Below the pieces are notes generated by a model. It was not told where the DNA came from. It was given only the letters and a program-made list of their open reading frames with translations, and made no database searches. DNA of 64,000 nt from M3007 sp044350415 (GTDB taxonomy: Bacteria > Bacteroidota > Bacteroidia > Chitinophagales > Saprospiraceae), in the NCBI GenBank assembly GCA_044350415.1, contig JBILHQ010000001.1:26907-90906 (forward strand). The letters are read 5' to 3'. Of this stretch, positions 8,301-16,323 are shown piece by piece; the first letter of the stretch is position 1; each line of letters starts with the position of its first letter. The position numbers and the translations under genes are program-made.

Positions 8301-9935
8301 CAAACTGTTGCGTCCTGTGTTACAACTGTAACCTTTTCGGCACCTGTTGTAACTGACAACTGTCAGGTTTTCAGCAGTGCAATATTGACCAGCGGTATGC
8401 CCTCGGGTTCTGTATTTCCATCTGGATTAACCACCCAGGTATTTTCCTTTACCGATTATGGCGGTAACACTGCTACTTGTAATTTTACCATTGCAGTAAT
8501 GGCCGCTTTTGAGACATCAGTCACCGCTACCCCACTTTCGTGTACGGCTGTTTGTAATGGGACAGCAAGTGCTGCCGTCAGCGAGATTAATGGATTCGCG
8601 AACTACTTATGGAGCAATGGACAAAATAACCCGGTTGCAACCGGACTTTGTCAGGGGTTTTATACCGTGACCGTTACTGACGCTGCTGGCTGTTCACAAG
8701 TTCATCAAGTTGACGTAATGGCAGAGAATGGACCTGCCTACAATTTGTCTCTGAATACCGTGACTGCAAGTTGTGATGCAGTGTGCGATGGCAGTGTACA
8801 GTTGTCTGTGTCTGGTGGTAATTCAACGCCATTCGTATCCTGGAGCACCGGACAATCCGGCACGTCACTTACTAATCTTTGCCCCGGCAGCTACCAGGCC
8901 ACATTGACAGACGCTTCCGGGTGCAGTCAAATGCAGGAGATACAAATCGGTGTGCACGACAATCAGGCGCCCACAATGATTTGTCCGGACAATATTATGC
9001 GGGGATCCTGTTTGTCCAATATTGTATTTGATATGCCGCAGGTACTTGACAACTGTATCGTGAACCAGCAACAACTCCAGCAAATTAGTGGGTTTGCCTC
9101 CGGCACTTCTTTTCCGGCAGGCACCACGATCCAATCCTTTCAATATACCGATAACGGTGGCAATGTTGCACAATGCAGTTTTATAGTGACCGTTAGTCCA
9201 ATATCTGTTTTACAATCATCTGCAACACCAGTCACTTGTGCCAATGCCTGCAACGGCACTGCAACAGTTAGTGTTAACAGTGGTCAGGGGCCCTTTAATG
9301 TATTGTGGAGTACAGGAACACCGGGTTCATCGGTTTTGAACCTTTGTGCAGGCACTTATACAGCAACCGTTACAGACGGGTCAGGATGCATCCAAACAGC
9401 AACAGTTTCTGTCACTCAACCTGGACCACTTGTACTTGGCGTTGATTTGGTACAAAATGATGCTACCGGAACCGGAACAGGCAGTATCTCCGTGGCAATC
9501 AGTGGCGGGGTGTTGCCGTATACATATTCCTGGAAGCGCGATGGCCAGTTTTTTGCTGCCACAGAAGACCTCAACGGATTATCTGCCGGCCAATACGCTC
9601 TTATTGTTACCGATGCCAATGGCTGCACCGTCGCAAGCAGTATACTGACGATCAGCACTACTGTAGCAACTGGGGAAGTAACAGAAATCTTGAAAATGGC
9701 TGTTTACCCTAATCCAGCCCGTTCGGAGGTTTTCATCCAGTTGGCAGGATCAACAGATAAAACCATGCAACTTCAGATTATGAATATGCAAGGCCGCATT
9801 TTACGGGAAGAAATGACCACCCGTGAAGGCAGCGATCCAATTATGATAAACATAGAAGACTTACCCGAAGGCATGCTGCTGTTTCGTTTGACCAATGGGG
9901 AAAGCGCTGTTTCAAAAATGGTAGTAAAAATTTAG
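5328..9935 (+). CDS. Giant T9SS-secreted adhesin with Ig-like, SprB and HYR repeats
   Basis: 1535 aa with a signal peptide (MRLIFLVLFSILTLSQVIA). Domains in order: one SprB-like repeat (about 45-115); six Ig/PKD-like repeats of about 78 aa (about 120-600), each with a TxTC...YxWxGP...NPxVxxxGxYTxTVTNPxNGC pattern; four SprB repeats (about 600-890) with the SxGTAPYTYxWSTG and NLxxGxYTVTVTDxxGC signature; a linker domain; a HYR domain (TITCPASQTV, TDYGGNTATCNF); two SprB repeats; a second HYR domain; two more SprB repeats; and a C-terminal T9SS type A sorting domain from about 1455 (VYPNPARSEVFI ... LPEGMLLFRL ... MVVKI). SprB repeats are best known from the Flavobacterium gliding adhesin, so surface display, adhesion or gliding is inferred. 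The TAG stop is the first three bases of the hairpin at 9931-10074. Confidence 0.9.
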   Translation: MRLIFLVLFSILTLSQVIADNHTDYLNLIVNSEKPAGVEDLPLTLAIDSIHHVNCLYSTGYVHVQAQGGTSPYIYHWSNGIAGPLGNALIPGIYTVTVTDAASLTTALLVEVEENFTYPFADAGNDIEILCAGDPLTINGAGSMGAGFTYLWTASNGGSIASAATTLNPLINHAGDFMLVVTNGQNGCTASALMVVKATFESPVATVTGGILTCVQPQITLQSAYNVTHTMFSWQGPGNFMSPLPNPIVTTQGNYIFTLTDTVTTCVTTAMTTVTSNSTPPAITAASSGTISCLNTSATIFANATPAGATILWSGPNGFSSAAPSPLIYIGGVYNVVATNPVNGCTTTATTTVNANIIQPGVVATGGTLTCAITSATLHSSSGTPGVVYAWKGPSNFTSYQANPVVAFPGTYTVSVTNPSNGCISTAVAGVSQNVTSPSLTTTGATITCLTPSPKISASSTTSGVTYSWGGPGAFSSTVFNPNVTLGGIYTITITNPANGCIKSTSVYVTEDKQPPYVFAGTDKSLNCNVSTVIMNPLGTGCGTSCTYLWTTDDGNIVLGANTLYARADTPGAYTLTVKSLLNGCMASDVMDITQSMPVTATATQLGMVTCNGTATGSAKVTGSGVGALNYTWSNGVTTATASNLSAGTYTVKVADQEGCSAVASVTITQPSILVAGVQTTPQTMAGSNNGTASTVVTGGTAPYTYKWNTGPVTMSLSNLAPGNYTVTVTDSNGCTKAQTGTVNSVACSITGSVTATNVSCFGTSNGTATVNLTGTSGTITYLWSNGGNTKTVTNLGPGNYSVTTTDNNGCSAVFTTPITTPQLLVLSLANQNNIKCLGQQTGSATVSASGGTSPYSFVWSTGTSGSTASNLNPGTYSCTVTDAKACTVKQMAQIQLTDHNPPQLALKNATVFLNSSGIATITPVLFDNGSIDLECSISSWTVSPTTFDCEQIGTYTVTLTATDQNGNTSTGNASVTVQDNIVPTITCPASQTVASCVTTVTFSAPVVTDNCQVFSSAILTSGMPSGSVFPSGLTTQVFSFTDYGGNTATCNFTIAVMAAFETSVTATPLSCTAVCNGTASAAVSEINGFANYLWSNGQNNPVATGLCQGFYTVTVTDAAGCSQVHQVDVMAENGPAYNLSLNTVTASCDAVCDGSVQLSVSGGNSTPFVSWSTGQSGTSLTNLCPGSYQATLTDASGCSQMQEIQIGVHDNQAPTMICPDNIMRGSCLSNIVFDMPQVLDNCIVNQQQLQQISGFASGTSFPAGTTIQSFQYTDNGGNVAQCSFIVTVSPISVLQSSATPVTCANACNGTATVSVNSGQGPFNVLWSTGTPGSSVLNLCAGTYTATVTDGSGCIQTATVSVTQPGPLVLGVDLVQNDATGTGTGSISVAISGGVLPYTYSWKRDGQFFAATEDLNGLSAGQYALIVTDANGCTVASSILTISTTVATGEVTEILKMAVYPNPARSEVFIQLAGSTDKTMQLQIMNMQGRILREEMTTREGSDPIMINIEDLPEGMLLFRLTNGESAVSKMVVKI

Positions 9936-10074
9936 TCCAAAGTCAGCTAGTCCCAGGTCTGTAGAGTGTACCCCAAGCATACCGACCACTTGTATCAACC
10001 GACATGCTTGAGGTTAACTCTACAGACCCGGGACTAGGGACTAATTGACCTGGGACTAACTGACTTTGGACTAA
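9931..10074. repeat. Hairpin element family A, copy 1 (between convergent genes)
   Basis: A 144-nt imperfect palindrome fills the gap between two convergent genes. Outer arms: TAGTCCAAAGTCAG at 9933 and its reverse complement ending at 10073. Next come CTAGTCCCAGGTCTGTAGAG and its partner at about 10018-10036. The loop holds a nested inverted repeat CAAGCAT (9974-9980) / ATGCTTG (10004-10010), preceded by the core GTAGAGTGTACCCCAAGC. Both TAG stop codons, that of the adhesin and that of the M1 peptidase on the other strand, are the first bases of the two arms. It may act as a bidirectional terminator or mRNA 3' stabiliser, and it belongs to a dispersed repeat family. Confidence 0.85.
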
Positions 10075-12551
10075 CTTTTAATAACCTTCTCCACCCACAT
10101 CATTTTTCCAAACTTATCCTGTACTTGCAGTAAATAAACACCTGCAGGAAGGTCGTTAATCTTCCATGCCGCAAAACCATTGCCGCCTAAGGAAGAGATC
10201 GTTTCAAAACGCACCTGAGTTCCCCACAACGTATACAACGCCAGTGAACAGACCTGATCGGGTGTATTTTTTACCACCATTTGCAAATCGCCGGTGGTGG
10301 GGTTAGGGGACACATCCACCGCAATTCCTGTTGTTTCCGGCAAAGTAGTATTCACCGGAAAATCCATATATCCAGTAGCCAGCGCATATTCGCCGCGGAT
10401 CATGGTGTCTAAGCGAATAACACCTAAGCCATCGGTCATCGATCCAACGGCCAGTACCACTGCCCTTGGATAACGTATCCATTCATGCCCTGCTTCCTTG
10501 CGGTACAGCACGATAAGGCTGTCTTCTGGTATTGTGGCGAGCAAATCAGCGTCTAATTCCGCGTTGGTAGTGCCTCGGTCGTACCGGATAATACCGTTGC
10601 CAATAAACCCATCAGGCCAAATGCCGTTGATATTCCAGTAATGCCGGGATGAAATTTTTACGGTGGATGGCAAATCAGGCGTCACTTCCGGAGCGCTCCA
10701 ATGGTGCTGAATCAAGACAAAAGCGGAATCACCGGCCGGGACGTTTTTAACATTGATTGAAAAAGAGGTGTTCGTGCCGCTCACAGAGCCCGTTGTTTTG
10801 ACGACTTTATCATAATTCACATGGGCAAGATTCAGCTCCTGGTTCCGGTTGAGCATACAAAATTGCGGTTCGAAGGGCAATATGAAAGTCGCTGCTCCTT
10901 TTTCGCCTGCTGCTATCATTCGCCTGCTTTCAAAACTCCCGTCAGCTTTCCTGAAATTCACTTCCAATGGAACGTTGTGGTGAAAATGGGTGCTGGCCCG
11001 AAGTCCCTGCCGCACGGCAACTGCCGCTTCAAAATTGCCGTTGCCCAAAGGTTTAACCACACAGGAATCCAGTGCAAAATCTGACCATCCGGGATTAAAG
11101 ATCCAATCGTCAAAAAAATTAGTGAGGTCCACTCCCGTATAGGCCGTGAGGCTGTCACGCATTTCATAAGCATCCATTGCTTCGTAGCGAAGTGCCGTTT
11201 GTAAATGGGTCATACCGGTCCGAAAAAGTGAATCGCCGAGGTAATAACGCATGTTATGCATGGTCATAGCTCCTTTATTGTAGGTAGTAGTTCCGTAGGT
11301 GACTTCATGGGGCATTGGAGAAAGTGGTAAAAAAGCACCGTCATCATAATGGGCACTAAATAACATGTCCACATTATTTTGTTTTTCGAGGGTAATAAAA
11401 TCAGTTTTGCCAAAGTAATGTTCGATAAACAAATGCGCACCATATTCAGCATTACCTTCTTTTACCCACATATCGGACTCACTACCAACGGTTACCACAT
11501 TGCCCCACCACTGGTGTGCCAGTTCGTGCGTCAAGATAGAAATATTCGACGCGTTATTGACCGGATCAATCAAAAAATCGGGGTAAATAGTATTTCCCGG
11601 ATTTTCCATGGCTCCACGGGTAGCCAGTGCATACCCGACTTTATTGTAAGGATATGGACCAAACCAATATTCAAAACAATCCAGTGCTTTATTCAGGTAG
11701 TTAAAACAGGCGTTTTTGGCCCGGGTGGTGTCAGCATGGTGGGCCAGTACTTCCATAGGGTACTCTTCTCCTGTTAGGCCTGTATGCTGGCGAACCAAAT
11801 GGCCATAATCGGCAGCAGCAAAGCTCACATGATAAGTACAGGATGGCACATCGAGGCGATAAGTGCGCCAGACCTTTTGGCTGTCGGGGCCGGGTATCTC
11901 GACCAGAAAATCGCCCGTCGCATAGGTGCGATACGGAAGTGTGGTTAAAAATGACATTTCAAAACTCGATCGCTCCACAAAATTGTCGAAACACGGAAAC
12001 CATGCATGACCGAAGTTGTGTGGATCGTCTGTCAATCCAATACTCAAATTGTAAATATAATTACCTTCAAAATACACCCCCCCAAAATCGGAAGGCGATT
12101 GAATCGGTGTACCCTGGTACCAAACAGTCAGAGAACCTGTTTCACCCACCGCCATGGGGGCAGGTAAGGTAATTACCAGCGAAATGCCCTGGTGCGAAAA
12201 AAGCAGGTTTTCACCTGTTGCATTTTTGATAGAATCTACGGCAAGCCCCAGAAGATCCAGCGTAATGGTACTCAAATCGGGTATCTTCGGACTAAACAGA
12301 ACGGTACAAGTACCTTTGAGTTTTTTAGACGCAGGCGAACTGATATCAATTTTGATATCATAATGAATAATATCAAAAGAGTCGCTGCGGCTGTTGGAAG
12401 CGAAAATAGCTGCCTTTTTTTGAGCAGTTAAGGGTTCGCAATGGGCATCCCGTTTCATGTAGTGGCAGCCATAGCGCTGTATACTGTCGGGCTGAGCCTG
12501 AAGGGTAATCGCCGCAATAAAGCAAAGAAGAAGGGTGTGAATTTTTTTCAT
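10071..12551 (-). CDS. Secreted M1-family metallo-aminopeptidase with T9SS sorting domain
   Basis: 826 aa. The signal peptide is MKKIHTLLLCFIAAITLQA. The N-terminal M1 beta-domain precedes the gluzincin core: RGAMENPGNTIYPD carries the GAMEN substrate-binding motif (about residue 300), and LTHELAHQWWGN carries the HExxH zinc site, with the third ligand Glu in WVKEGNAEY 18-19 residues later. The C-terminal 80 residues (DVSPNPTTGDLQMVV ... LPAGVYLLQV ... MMWVEKVIKS) are a T9SS type A sorting domain. It removes N-terminal residues from peptides outside the cell or on its surface. Length and domain order are complete. It is flanked on both sides by family A hairpins. Confidence 0.92.
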   Translation of the reverse strand: MKKIHTLLLCFIAAITLQAQPDSIQRYGCHYMKRDAHCEPLTAQKKAAIFASNSRSDSFDIIHYDIKIDISSPASKKLKGTCTVLFSPKIPDLSTITLDLLGLAVDSIKNATGENLLFSHQGISLVITLPAPMAVGETGSLTVWYQGTPIQSPSDFGGVYFEGNYIYNLSIGLTDDPHNFGHAWFPCFDNFVERSSFEMSFLTTLPYRTYATGDFLVEIPGPDSQKVWRTYRLDVPSCTYHVSFAAADYGHLVRQHTGLTGEEYPMEVLAHHADTTRAKNACFNYLNKALDCFEYWFGPYPYNKVGYALATRGAMENPGNTIYPDFLIDPVNNASNISILTHELAHQWWGNVVTVGSESDMWVKEGNAEYGAHLFIEHYFGKTDFITLEKQNNVDMLFSAHYDDGAFLPLSPMPHEVTYGTTTYNKGAMTMHNMRYYLGDSLFRTGMTHLQTALRYEAMDAYEMRDSLTAYTGVDLTNFFDDWIFNPGWSDFALDSCVVKPLGNGNFEAAVAVRQGLRASTHFHHNVPLEVNFRKADGSFESRRMIAAGEKGAATFILPFEPQFCMLNRNQELNLAHVNYDKVVKTTGSVSGTNTSFSINVKNVPAGDSAFVLIQHHWSAPEVTPDLPSTVKISSRHYWNINGIWPDGFIGNGIIRYDRGTTNAELDADLLATIPEDSLIVLYRKEAGHEWIRYPRAVVLAVGSMTDGLGVIRLDTMIRGEYALATGYMDFPVNTTLPETTGIAVDVSPNPTTGDLQMVVKNTPDQVCSLALYTLWGTQVRFETISSLGGNGFAAWKINDLPAGVYLLQVQDKFGKMMWVEKVIKS

Positions 12552-12576
12552 AATTTTTTTTTAAAAAAGGCCAAAG

Positions 12577-12667
12577 TTAGTCCCAGGTCCGTAGAGTATA
12601 CAGCAAGCATCTCGATTTTTACGAATGGCCTGCGTGCGTGGGGATTACTCTACGGACCTGGGACTAA
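12577..12667. repeat. Hairpin element family A, copy 2
   Basis: The left arm 12577-12598 and right arm 12646-12667 are perfect 22-bp reverse complements; the arm reads TTAGTCCCAGGTCCGTAG at its start. The loop (12599-12645) carries AGCAAGCAT, a weak copy of the family core. It lies between the minus-strand lipoprotein gene end (TAG at 12669-12671) and the start of the M1 peptidase gene, so it is a 3' hairpin of the upstream gene. Confidence 0.85.
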
Positions 12668-12668
12668 T

Positions 12669-13727
12669 CTACGCTTTTTTATGCATTTGCTGGTTCGCTT
12701 TCCGTTGGTCGTTCATGCGGTTTTCGAGGGTATAAATGTACTCCCGGGCTTTTTTATTGCCGTGTTTTTCCCAGCTAATTTTGGCCCATTCCTGAGCGAG
12801 AATAGCATTGCCGCTCAGTTCTGCGGCGACGGCCATATTGTAAGCGGTACGACCTGCCACTTTTTTATTGGTTAGATTGGACTCGTAAATCCGTTTCCAT
12901 TGTTCGGCAGCTTTGTCCCAGGAACCCGCTTTCGCGAAGCGGTCGGCCTGTTTCATCTCGGTTTTATGACCTTTGGCTTTGGCGTAGTATGCTCTGGACA
13001 CCTGTACATAGGTAGGCGCAATGCGCATTCCATAATGTTCGCCACCGATATTAGCGACCTGGCGGGTGACCGAAGTTTGTGACGGAAGTCGGTTGACTGC
13101 TTCGCGTTCAGTACTCCCGGAGCCATCACTCACCGTAAAATCATCGGTGGTGTACTCGTCGATAATGATTTTGGATTGTGGGTCATACATACGCCAGCCC
13201 ATACGTACGCTGCTGCGCATATCGGAGTGATAGGTCACCGTGATGGTTTCTTTACCCGTTTTGGCATTTTTGGATTTACTTTCCCGGCGGACCGTTGATA
13301 CATTATTGTCGGTATCGAATGATTCGATGGCAACCACTGCATCGGCGTGATTTTCGCGGCAAACGCGTTCGATTTCACTCCAGGGCAGCGGTTGCGGCAT
13401 GTTACTACCAGCTTTGCTGCCAGTCATTTCAATACCTGTGCGAATGACCTGAAAACGGGGTGTATTCCGCAGACCTTCTGTGAGTCCGTCCACCGCTTCT
13501 TCCCGGCTGCGGCGGTCCTGACCGATTGCCTCACCAGTGAGTACGCCTTCCAGGACATTGAGCCAGCCATTGGAGGGTTTGCTGCGGTCGACTACCGCTA
13601 ATTTAGCAATATGTTCGGGGACCGTAAATTTTGCAGGTTGCAGGACCGTCATGGACGCAGAGCGCATACAACTGCTAAGGGACGCGATGGCGATTGCGCT
13701 GAAAAAGAGGTGGTGGAGCAGCTTCAT
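12669..13727 (-). CDS. DUF6340-like lipoprotein with C-terminal TPR-like region
   Basis: 352 aa from ATG at 13727. I chose this start because it begins directly with a lipoprotein signal (MKLLHHLFFSAIAIASLSSC, Cys20), whereas the upstream in-frame ATG at 13757 adds ten non-signal residues. The mature part starts with VLQPAKFTVPEHIAKLAVVDRS, typical of the Bacteroidota DUF6340 family, followed by a region that builds a name-like RTGIEMTGS and evaluates ADAVVAIESFDTD. The last 100 residues are helical repeats (RFAKAGSWDKAAEQWKRIYE, YNMAVAAELSGNAILAQEWA) like TPRs. It probably sits in the inner leaflet of the outer membrane. Function is not known. Confidence 0.75.
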   Translation of the reverse strand: MKLLHHLFFSAIAIASLSSCMRSASMTVLQPAKFTVPEHIAKLAVVDRSKPSNGWLNVLEGVLTGEAIGQDRRSREEAVDGLTEGLRNTPRFQVIRTGIEMTGSKAGSNMPQPLPWSEIERVCRENHADAVVAIESFDTDNNVSTVRRESKSKNAKTGKETITVTYHSDMRSSVRMGWRMYDPQSKIIIDEYTTDDFTVSDGSGSTEREAVNRLPSQTSVTRQVANIGGEHYGMRIAPTYVQVSRAYYAKAKGHKTEMKQADRFAKAGSWDKAAEQWKRIYESNLTNKKVAGRTAYNMAVAAELSGNAILAQEWAKISWEKHGNKKAREYIYTLENRMNDQRKANQQMHKKA

Positions 13728-13767
13728 AGTGAAGTTAGGTTGGCAATGATAACCCATGAATAATGCA

Positions 13768-13775
13768 CAAAGATA
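13768..13775 (-). promoter_or_regulatory. TAnnTTTG promoter box (TATCTTTG) for the lipoprotein gene
   Basis: The minus strand reads TATCTTTG 40 nt before the chosen ATG at 13727, an exact match to the Bacteroidota -7 box. It also lies upstream of the alternative ATG at 13757, so it does not decide the start. Confidence 0.5.
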
Positions 13776-13889
13776 AGAATTACATGAATATTTGCATCCC
13801 TTGTTCTAATAACGCCCCAGCTACCCGAAAAAGCGTAAACCGAATCATTCGCAAATCGTGCTTCGACCGCGCTCAGTAATAAAATCGAA

Positions 13890-16304
13890 TTATTCCGCCG
13901 CTTTCATCAACTGCTCCAGCGTACTTTTCACCTGCTTGATACTCCGTATTTCCTCCTGGACCAGGATAAAATCCTTATTCGTTTGTTTGAGCGAAATGCC
14001 CATTTTGCGACCGTAATTAGCTACAAAAGCGAGAATTTTGTGGAAATAAGGCGTTTCGAAAAAGATGGATTGTGGTTTCGAGAGGAAATAACAACGCAGT
14101 TTACCGCCTTTGAGAATGAGGCGTTCAAAACCGAGGCGTTTACACATCCATTGCAGGCGAATGGCCTCAAACAGCGTGAATACCGGCACCGGAATTTTCC
14201 CAAACCGGTCAGTCAGCATTTCTGCGAATTTCGTGAGTCCTTCTTCATCGGCCACTTCGTTCAGTTGGGTATACAGCGACAGGCGCTCCTGAATATTAGT
14301 GATGTACAAATCGGGGATCAGCATCTCCAGGTCGGTTTCGATAGTGACGTCCCGTACAAAGTCGTGTTTTTTGGCCAATTCTTCGCGGAAAAGGTCCTTG
14401 AAATCGGTTTCTTTTAATTCATGGATGGCTTCGTCGAGAATTTTTTGGTAGGTTTCATACCCAATATCGGCGATAAACCCACTTTGTTCGCCGCCCAATA
14501 AGTTACCGGCACCGCGAATATCCATATCGCGCATGGCCACCTGAAAACCATCGCCGAGGTCGCTGAATTCCTCGATTGTTTTGAGCCGTTTACGGGCTTC
14601 ATTACTGAGCACCGAAAACGGTGGCGCAAACAAATAACAGTAAGCTTTGGTATTGGAGCGGCCTACCCGACCGCGCAACTGGTGGAGGTCTGATAAGCCA
14701 AACATATCCGCCCGGTTGATGATAATCGTGTTGGCATTAGGGATATCAAGCCCGGTTTCAATAATATTGGTGCAGGCCAATACCTCATGGCGGCGTTCGA
14801 TAAAGTCCATCAGGGTTTGCTCGAGCGCTTCCGGGGGCATTTGTCCGTGGGCGTAAGCGATGTCTATATCAGGGCAAATTCGCTGCAACATTTCCACCAC
14901 TTTGGGAAGTTCCGTCACCCTGTTGTGGACAAAAAACACCTGTCCGCCACGGTTTATTTCGTGGTAAACAGCATCCCGGATCAGGTCTTCGTTGAACACC
15001 CGGATCTCTGTATGGATGGGTTGGCGGTTGGGTGGTGGCGTGCGCAAAATACTCATGTCCCTGGCTGCCATCAGAGAGAACTGGAGCGTGCGGGGAATGG
15101 GTGTGGCGGTGAGGGTAAGGGTATCGACATTAACCTGGAGCGCCCGCAATTTTTCTTTGGCCGCCACCCCGAATTTTTGTTCTTCATCGACCACCAGCAA
15201 GCCCAGATCTTTGAATTGGGTATCCTTACTCAGTAGTGCATGGGTGCCGATAATGATATCTATTTTCCCTGCGGCTAATTGCACTAAAATTTCTTTTTTC
15301 TCTTTGGCCGACCGGAACCGGTTGATAAAATCAACAGTGACCGGGAATTCACTCAAGCGTTCGGAAATAGTTTTCCAGTGTTGCAGTGCGAGAATGGTAG
15401 TAGGGACCAGAATGGCCACTTGTTTGCCATCGGTTACTGCTTTGAAGGCGGCGCGAATGGCCACCTCCGTTTTGCCAAATCCGACATCGCCGCATACTAA
15501 CCGATCCATTGGATAGTCTTTCTCCATATCTGCTTTTACATCGGCGGTAGATTTGATCTGATCCGGCGTGTCTTCATAAATAAACGATGCTTCCAATTCA
15601 TTTTGGAGGTAACCATCTGGCGGGAAAGCATGCCCTGGTGTGGAGCGGCGTTTGGCGTACAGTTTAATCAGCTCGGCAGCGATATCCTTGATTTTTTTCT
15701 TGGTACGCGCCTTGGTTTGCTGCCAGGCATCAGAGCCGAGGCGGTTCAATTGGGGTTCTGTTCCTTCTTTTCCGACGTATTTGCTGATTTTATGCAGCGA
15801 TTGAATGCTCACGTAGAGCATATCATTGTTTTTGTAGATCAACCGTGCAGCTTCCTGAATTTGTCCGCCGATTTCAATTTTTTGCAGTCCCGAGAACTTA
15901 CCAACTCCATGATCAATATGCGTCACGTAGTCGCCTGTTTGCAACTCCCGTACGAGGCGGATATTCAAGGATTGGTCTTTGGAGAAACCCGTGCGAAGTT
16001 TGTACTGGTGATAGCGCTGGAATATCTGATGGTCAGTCAATGCCACGATACGCAGGTCCTCATCGATAAATCCTTCTGAAAGGTCCGACTCTACCGGCAG
16101 CCATTGAATATTGGCTTTCAGGTCTTTAAATATAGCCCGCAACCGGTCCAGTTGCTTTGGATTGTCGGAACAAATAAATATATCGTACCCCGCAGCTTTC
16201 CAGTCGTGCAGAGAACGGATCAGCAGATCAAAATTTTTATTAAACGAGGGTTGCGGCTTAGCAGCAAAAGAAATGGTCTTTGCAGCCGCTGGTAAAAGAG
16301 ACAT
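13890..16304 (-). CDS. mfd: Transcription-repair coupling factor Mfd lacking the N-terminal UvrB-like module
   Basis: 804 aa against about 1100-1150 for normal Mfd. Mapped to E. coli domains: remnants of D3 (1-120), the RNA polymerase interaction domain D4 (DYVTHIDHGVGKFSGLQKI to about 190), the RecG-like translocase D5/D6 with Walker A GDVGFGKTEVA, Walker B VVDEEQKFGV, motif III LTATPIPRTL and motif VI QLRGRVGRSNTKAYCYLF, and D7 (TRCF, about 640-800). Domains D1a, D2 and D1b, which recruit UvrA and are held by D7 in the resting state, are absent. They are not encoded upstream, where a hairpin and then a divergent gene lie. A TACCTTTG box 4 nt before the ATG suggests the short form is expressed. 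It should still bind and push stalled RNA polymerase, but UvrA recruitment is doubtful. A local rearrangement is the alternative. Confidence 0.85.
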   Translation of the reverse strand: MSLLPAAAKTISFAAKPQPSFNKNFDLLIRSLHDWKAAGYDIFICSDNPKQLDRLRAIFKDLKANIQWLPVESDLSEGFIDEDLRIVALTDHQIFQRYHQYKLRTGFSKDQSLNIRLVRELQTGDYVTHIDHGVGKFSGLQKIEIGGQIQEAARLIYKNNDMLYVSIQSLHKISKYVGKEGTEPQLNRLGSDAWQQTKARTKKKIKDIAAELIKLYAKRRSTPGHAFPPDGYLQNELEASFIYEDTPDQIKSTADVKADMEKDYPMDRLVCGDVGFGKTEVAIRAAFKAVTDGKQVAILVPTTILALQHWKTISERLSEFPVTVDFINRFRSAKEKKEILVQLAAGKIDIIIGTHALLSKDTQFKDLGLLVVDEEQKFGVAAKEKLRALQVNVDTLTLTATPIPRTLQFSLMAARDMSILRTPPPNRQPIHTEIRVFNEDLIRDAVYHEINRGGQVFFVHNRVTELPKVVEMLQRICPDIDIAYAHGQMPPEALEQTLMDFIERRHEVLACTNIIETGLDIPNANTIIINRADMFGLSDLHQLRGRVGRSNTKAYCYLFAPPFSVLSNEARKRLKTIEEFSDLGDGFQVAMRDMDIRGAGNLLGGEQSGFIADIGYETYQKILDEAIHELKETDFKDLFREELAKKHDFVRDVTIETDLEMLIPDLYITNIQERLSLYTQLNEVADEEGLTKFAEMLTDRFGKIPVPVFTLFEAIRLQWMCKRLGFERLILKGGKLRCYFLSKPQSIFFETPYFHKILAFVANYGRKMGISLKQTNKDFILVQEEIRSIKQVKSTLEQLMKAAE

Positions 16305-16308
16305 GGCG

Positions 16309-16316
16309 CAAAGGTA
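16309..16316 (-). promoter_or_regulatory. TACCTTTG promoter box 4 nt before the mfd start
   Basis: The minus strand reads TACCTTTG-CGCC-ATG. The -7 box is exact, and with the usual start a few bases downstream the transcript would begin at or near the ATG, giving a leaderless mRNA. The same spacing is seen at three other genes in the window. Confidence 0.55.
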
Positions 16317-16323
16317 GGGAAAA

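Noticed and set aside
9931..10074. Classical intrinsic terminator or rho-independent pair
   Set aside because: The stem is long, nested and phrase-built, and no T run follows on either strand; I call it a repeat element instead.
12441..12875. Forward frame of 144 codons across hairpin A2
   Set aside because: It overlaps both flanking minus-strand genes and the repeat; no homology is apparent.
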